A stretch of DNA of 64,000 nucleotides from Rosa chinensis (Eukaryota; Streptophyta; Magnoliopsida; Rosales; Rosaceae): positions 19,642,001 through 19,706,000 of the forward strand of contig NC_037090.1 of NCBI RefSeq assembly GCF_002994745.2, read 5' to 3'. Made by a program: the position numbers and the translations under genes. The notes beneath the pieces were generated by a model. It saw only the letters and a program-made list of their open reading frames with translations, did not search any database and was not told where the DNA came from. Numbering within the stretch: position 1 is the first letter of the stretch; every line of letters starts with the position of its first letter. This document shows positions 59,739 through 64,000 of this stretch, one piece after another.

Positions 59739-60263
59739 AAACATCTTATATGGCTTACACTGCTGGATCATGTTATTTGGACTTAACCTTCCGATTTGGG
59801 CTTTCCTTAGTATTGATTCTTGGACTTGGGCCTCTTTAGCGAAAAGTTTCAATTGACCCAAAAAAAAAAATGAAAGAGAGCTAAGTGACCCTTTTCCACT
59901 CTGACTCTGCCATGTAAAGAAAAAGCCAATGCCCTTTTTCTCTGTTCTTGTCCCTTTGGTTCTTCCAACCCTAAACTAGCTTTGATCTTTCATAAATTCT
60001 CAGACTTGTTCTCGAAGCAGAATTGTCTCTTGATTTTAATGTATTTCAGGTAAAACCCATCTACTATAAAGCTATCTTCCTTTGTTGTTTAAGTTGTTTT
60101 CCTTTATCATAGTTTGCTGCTAATTTTTGGTAACCAGAATTGGAAAATTGGGGATTCTGTTGCTTCTTGAACACCCCCCCCCCCCAAACAAAAAAAAAGA
60201 AAAACCCATATAAGGAATAAATGCTTCTAGAGTTAGTGTTGTTGATTTCATATACATGCATAG
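59739..60263 (+). other. 5' region of the F-box pseudogene
   Basis: Genomic flank beyond the hAT target duplication. A leader-like stretch with donor TTTCAG|GTAAAACCC near 60050 mirrors the leader intron of the intact F-box gene. A C-run (60174-60185) is simple sequence. Confidence 0.4.
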
Positions 60264-60596
60264 GGAAAATTCTACAATGTGTTAACGTATGACATACATA
60301 CAATTGCCTTAAAAGTGGCAAAATGAGTCATCAAAATAATAATATTAGTCCTCAAAGTAGTATCATGAGTCCTTAAAGTGGTAAATTTTCTTAGTTACCA
60401 CATGAATCCTCAAAATAGTAAAATATTAATTAGTCCTCAAAGTGGTAACTTGAGTCCTTAAACAGGTAAATTTTCTTAGTTTACCATATGAGTCCTGAAA
60501 ATAGTAATATTAGTCCTCAAAGTGATAACATGAGTCCTCAGAGGGGTAAAAATAGTTGATGTATGAGAAATGTTAACATACCACAGCTTTACCCAT
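60264..60596. mobile_element. MITE with 8-bp target duplication, in the leader intron of the F-box pseudogene
   Basis: Perfect 8-bp repeats ATGCATAG lie at 60256-60263 and 60597-60604. Imperfect terminal inverted repeats: GGAAAATTCTACAATGTGTT on the left and, reverse-complemented on the right, GGGTAAAGCTGTGGTATGTT, both followed by AAC. The interior is built from repeats of GAGTCCTCAAAGTGGTAA-type units. Confidence 0.75.
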
Positions 60597-60685
60597 ATGC
60601 ATAGTTCTGATTTCATGTCTTGGATTTTTTAGGTGTAAAAAGTAAGGTGCTTTTAGCATAGCAAAAGCAGAAGATACTAGGTACA

Positions 60686-61713
60686 ATGGAACAGAAGCAT
60701 ATGTTATCTGCAGTTGGAGGTTCTGAAGCTCAAGTAGCTCCTAGGGATAGGAAATTAGACAGATTTAGTGGTCTTCCAGACAATGTGGCTCATCATATTC
60801 TTTCATTCCTCAATTTTAGGGCACTCACTCGACTGGGTGGTGTTTCCAAAAGGTGCAGAGAGTGGTATCTGTCGAACCCATCATTTGATATCTATGATTA
60901 TGGACGAAACAAGCAAGATCAGTTGGGCTTGTTGAATTTTATTGGTAGGTTCTTGGTCCATCGTGGGAATAGTAAGATGCCATATGTTCGTATTAGTTGG
61001 GGTTTCTGTTCTGGCATTTCTGATGAGATTTTTCAGTTGATCACATGGATCCAAATTGCAATAAGGTGTAATGTTGAAGAGCTTGAATTTCAGGTTATGA
61101 ATTGGCATTCACCTGAGACTATAGAATTTCCATCTTGCATTGTTCTTTGTCGATCTTTGAGGTCTCTAGTGCTTGACTTCCATGCAATTCTTAAGTTTCC
61201 CACCTTTGCTTCTTTCACTAGTCTCCAAAACTTAGAGTTAAAACATGTTGGATGAGAGGTTTTGCCAATGGATGTCAAGTAGTTCCTGCAAATGCATTAA
61301 GGATTTGCTTCTTTTTTAGGTTAACCCAGATAACATGATCATCAAAAGCTCATCATTGGAATCATTCAGTTACGTGCATGGTTCATGGTTTCAGTGACCT
61401 CTGCAATCTTAGCATCTCAGGTGAGAAACTTGTTCGCGTACATATAGAGTGGGGATTTTATAAGCCCACCAGCAGATCTTTAAACATTTCCGTTCCAAAT
61501 CTTAAAACTTTGAAATGGTTTGGAAGAGTATTGAATCACCAAGAGTTGGGGGATTTAGTGAGCTTAGAAAAAGCTGAGATTCTTCTGGAGCACAAGGAAA
61601 AGTACAAATTTGACAATGTATCTTTGGTTCTTGGCAGTATATCCATAACTAAAGTTCTTATTCTACTCGAAGAAACTCTGAAGGTAGAGAGATACACTCC
61701 TCTTCAGACTTAA
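60686..61713 (+). pseudogene. F-box/LRR gene remnant, paralogue of the gene at 8.9 kb
   Basis: ATG at 60686 opens an F-box protein (FSGLPDNVAHHILSFLNFRA, VSKRCREWYLS) with parallel segments to the intact gene (VEELEFQVMN, LRSLVLDFHAILKF). A stop after LELKHVG at 61253, further breaks between 61255 and 61378, and resumption as DLCNLSISGEKLVRVHIEWG, VPNLKTLKWFGRVLNHQELG and ITKVLILLEETLK up to a donor-like AAG|GTAGAG at 61683. Exons 2 and 3 with the FBD part were not found; homology to the intact gene's first intron fades near 61840, where a MITE begins. Probably non-functional. Confidence 0.85.
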
Positions 61714-61866
61714 ATTTGGAGTTTTGGACTCACGTAGATTATCTTTTGTGGAATCTTTTTCATGGAGATTATGAGGAATGTACTGCATGTGTGAGGCTGG
61801 GGATGGAAATACTAGGGAAAGCTAATTTATGTTTCTTAAACATCGAATGAGCATATCTTTTAGAAT

Positions 61867-62715
61867 AGAGTGTTTCTATTGGGACCTCCAAAACTACTCA
61901 CTTGACTTTACTCTATTATGAATTATTAAATGACATATATAACCTACTATAAAATGACTATTAAGGACAATAATTATACCAACAAAAATATTATATTTAT
62001 TTTAAATAGACTTTCCAATTCAATAATATTAGATTGTATTCGTTATTATTTTCCTTATCTATTTTTCATTTTTCAATTTCACTACATACTCATTAAAGCA
62101 TTCATATATATTTAATAAGAATTAAAAATATTATTAAGATAATGTGACATAAAAATGTATGATATATTCATATTGGTGAGGGAAAACAAAATAAATCCTA
62201 TTATAATTTATGACCTGAATCTAAGTCTATCTATTATATTTGCAAAAAAAAAAAAAAAAAAAGTAGCAGTTAAAAAATATATATTTTAATAATTAATCAT
62301 GAGGGACAAAAAGTAGAGAAAATAAATAAACATTAAGAAAAAATGATTTCTTCATTTTCTTTAACAGCTAAAATACAAAAAAAAAAAAAAACCATAGAAT
62401 AGTTTATGTTATTTTCTTATTGATTAGAAATTAATTTTTGAAACACAATACCTTGTGTTTGATTTTTTTATATTTTATTGGAAAAGCAATTTATGCATGT
62501 TGTTTGATTAAGGTATGTATATATAGTTAAGATTTATAGAGTAATTAAATCATTGAAATGACTAAGTTTTTTTATTTTAAAGATAATAATTTGTTTATGA
62601 GTGAGGTTATTTGAGGAACTTTAGTGAGTAATTTTAGTATTTAAAAATTTGATAGGAGGTGTAAAAAGCAAAGAGGTCAAGTGAGTAAATTTGGAGGTTC
62701 CAATAGAAAAACTCT
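61867..62715. mobile_element. MITE with about 45-bp terminal inverted repeats
   Basis: The left end AGAGTGTTTCTATTGGGACC and the right end, reverse-complemented, AGAGTTTTTCTATTGGAACC continue as CTCCAAA.. and ACTCACTTGAC in both. Flanking TTAGAAT occurs on both sides (7-8 bp). The interior is very AT-rich. Confidence 0.75.
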
Positions 62716-62722
62716 TTAGAAT

Positions 62723-62991
62723 ACTGGTCACACTAGGGGTAATGAAAAGTCAGATTACTGAGCAAATTTGTTCGGAAGCGGTGTACACTAGTCTAGATTA
62801 TGCCTAAGTTGCAATTTATATAAGGGGTTCTTTTATAGTACTTTTATTCCTTGGTTTATTGTAATTAAAAAGGAGAAAAAAACAACTGGTGGGAAAGCGC
62901 AAAGGGGATAAAGATGGAGAGATTTGAGATGTAGAGAATAACTATATATGGGACTAAAATTAAAAACTAAAAATCATTTATTGTTTAAGGA
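62723..62991. other. Intergenic, no gene seen
   Basis: Short AT-rich stretch before the Copia LTR. Confidence 0.4.
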
Positions 62992-64000
62992 TATCTCTAT
63001 TTGTGTTTGGCCCAAACTCTAGGTTACTTGACCTAGTGGTAATAGGGTTGAATTAGAAGGATCTAGATTCATATTCAATGTACGATTACTTATATGATTG
63101 AGATTCTATACATTGTAATCCTCTATATAAAGAGGCCCCTATTATCAATGAGAATACACAGCAAATTCCTCTCAATTCTCGTTTCCCTACAATACGTTAT
63201 CAGCACGAAGCCCTAACCCTGAAACCCTAATATTATAGCCTTCGATCTCAAGAGCCCAGTTAACAACCAATTGAACGAGCCTCTGTCCCACACAGCTCTC
63301 TTGCCAGCGAAAAGAACAGAGGAAGAAGAAAACAAAGAAAAAGAAAGAAGAAGAAGATGGCAGATGTGGCCCACTGCCACAAGAAGAAGAAAATAAAGAA
63401 AAAGAAAGAAGAAGAAGAGGCCAGAAGTGGCCCACTGCAGCAAGAAGAAGAAAAGAAAGAAAAGAAAGAAGTGGAGGGGGAAGACACGGCCAGAAAGGAA
63501 AAGAAAGAAAAAACAAAGGGGCCCGCAACTTTCACTTAGGTCAAAAGCAGAAGAGAGAAATAAAAGGGAAATAGATAGGTCCAAGAAAGAAGATGCGGCC
63601 CACTGCAAAAGAAAAGAAAATGAGGCAGCAGCCCATCTGGCCCACTAACCCGACCAAGCCCATTGCTGCGCCTGGCCCACTAACTACACCAGGCCCAAGC
63701 CTTCGGCCTAGAAGCCCACTGACGTCATCAGCCACGTCAGCGCGACATGTCATCTTGCCACGTCAGCACCAGTCAACCCGCCTGTCAACGACGGTCAACC
63801 CCCGGTCAACGAATTTCCGATGACTTTCCGGCGACTTTTTCCGACCACTTTTTCCGGTCAAATTTTCCAGCGACCTATTTTGAGGTATTTTTTACTAAAC
63901 GTTCCCGTTTTTTAGAGTTTTTAAATTTATTTTCTCTTCTTTTCGGGGACTTGCAACCTCCCTTCTTCAACCCCCCTTTCTTCATTATAGGGGAGACCAA
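62992..64000 (+). mobile_element. Copia element of the Copia-1 family, 5' part, cut by window end
   Basis: LTR 62992-63191 (TGTTTAAGGATATC...TTTCCCTACA), with ACGTTATCAGCACGAAGCCC directly after it, the same leader as Copia-1. The LTR contains CTCTATATAAAGAGG (TATA box). The leader (63300-63550) is an AAGAAG-rich purine tract, followed by ACTTTCCGGCGACTTTTTCC and GGGGACTTGCAACC. These are leader sequences shared with Copia-1 (18.9-19.6 kb). Gag is not reached before 64000. Confidence 0.85.

Noticed and set aside
63187..63608. Overlapping minus-strand ORFs rich in F, S and L
   Set aside because: Complement of a purine-rich AAGAAG tract in the Copia leader; low complexity.

Overview
This is nuclear DNA of a flowering plant, most likely a eudicot. 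The support is spliced genes with GT/AG introns, a plant-type laccase pair with the classic six-exon layout (99/152/245/129/~942/131 bp), F-box/LRR/FBD-type genes, and a heavy load of plant transposable elements. A Rosaceae source is possible from the general look of the repeats, but nothing visible proves it.

Host genes are few. At the left edge is the first coding exon of a replication protein A 14-kDa (RPA3-type) gene on the minus strand. At 8.9-10.9 kb is an apparently intact three-exon F-box/FBD-type gene. At 21.6-24.0 kb (LacA) and 39.5-41.9 kb (LacB) are two laccase genes on the minus strand. Both have full copper-binding motifs and clean splice sites. LacB differs by an exact in-frame triplication of a 51-bp unit in exon 5. 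At 60.7-61.7 kb is a broken paralogue of the F-box gene.

The laccases lie in two copies of one tandem segmental duplication (about 12.8-26.5 kb and 38.8-47.2 kb, extending to about 59.7 kb). Because both copies can be compared, several insertions have a visible empty site in the other copy. A Copia element (13278-19886, target duplication TAATA) and a hAT-like element (19924-20558, AGTCACAG) are absent from copy B. A CACTA element (43025-47159, CTC) is absent from copy A.

The rest is mobile DNA with precise ends: a hAT element at 1309-2781 (ATATATTG), a decayed MuDR-type transposase gene at 5.3-8.1 kb, a PIF/Harbinger-like MITE at 11498-12207 (TAA), another hAT at 28054-29177 (AAAATGAA), and a second Copia at 29448-36301 (AATGC). 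A TIR element sits at 36551-38006, and an inferred hAT carrier at 42723-59730 (CCTACAAG) holds the CACTA, a LINE and an 11.1-kb Gypsy element (48354-59462, CTGAT). The Gypsy has tandem RNase H domains and a decayed, apparently spliced antisense gene between pol and the 3' LTR. Two MITEs bracket the F-box pseudogene, and a second member of the first Copia family starts at 62992 and runs off the window.

No new biochemical system is evident. The most unusual signals are the 51-bp exon triplication in LacB, one VTDQ-type minisatellite at three separate places in a single Copia element, the antisense coiled-coil gene in the Gypsy, and the dateable nested stack.
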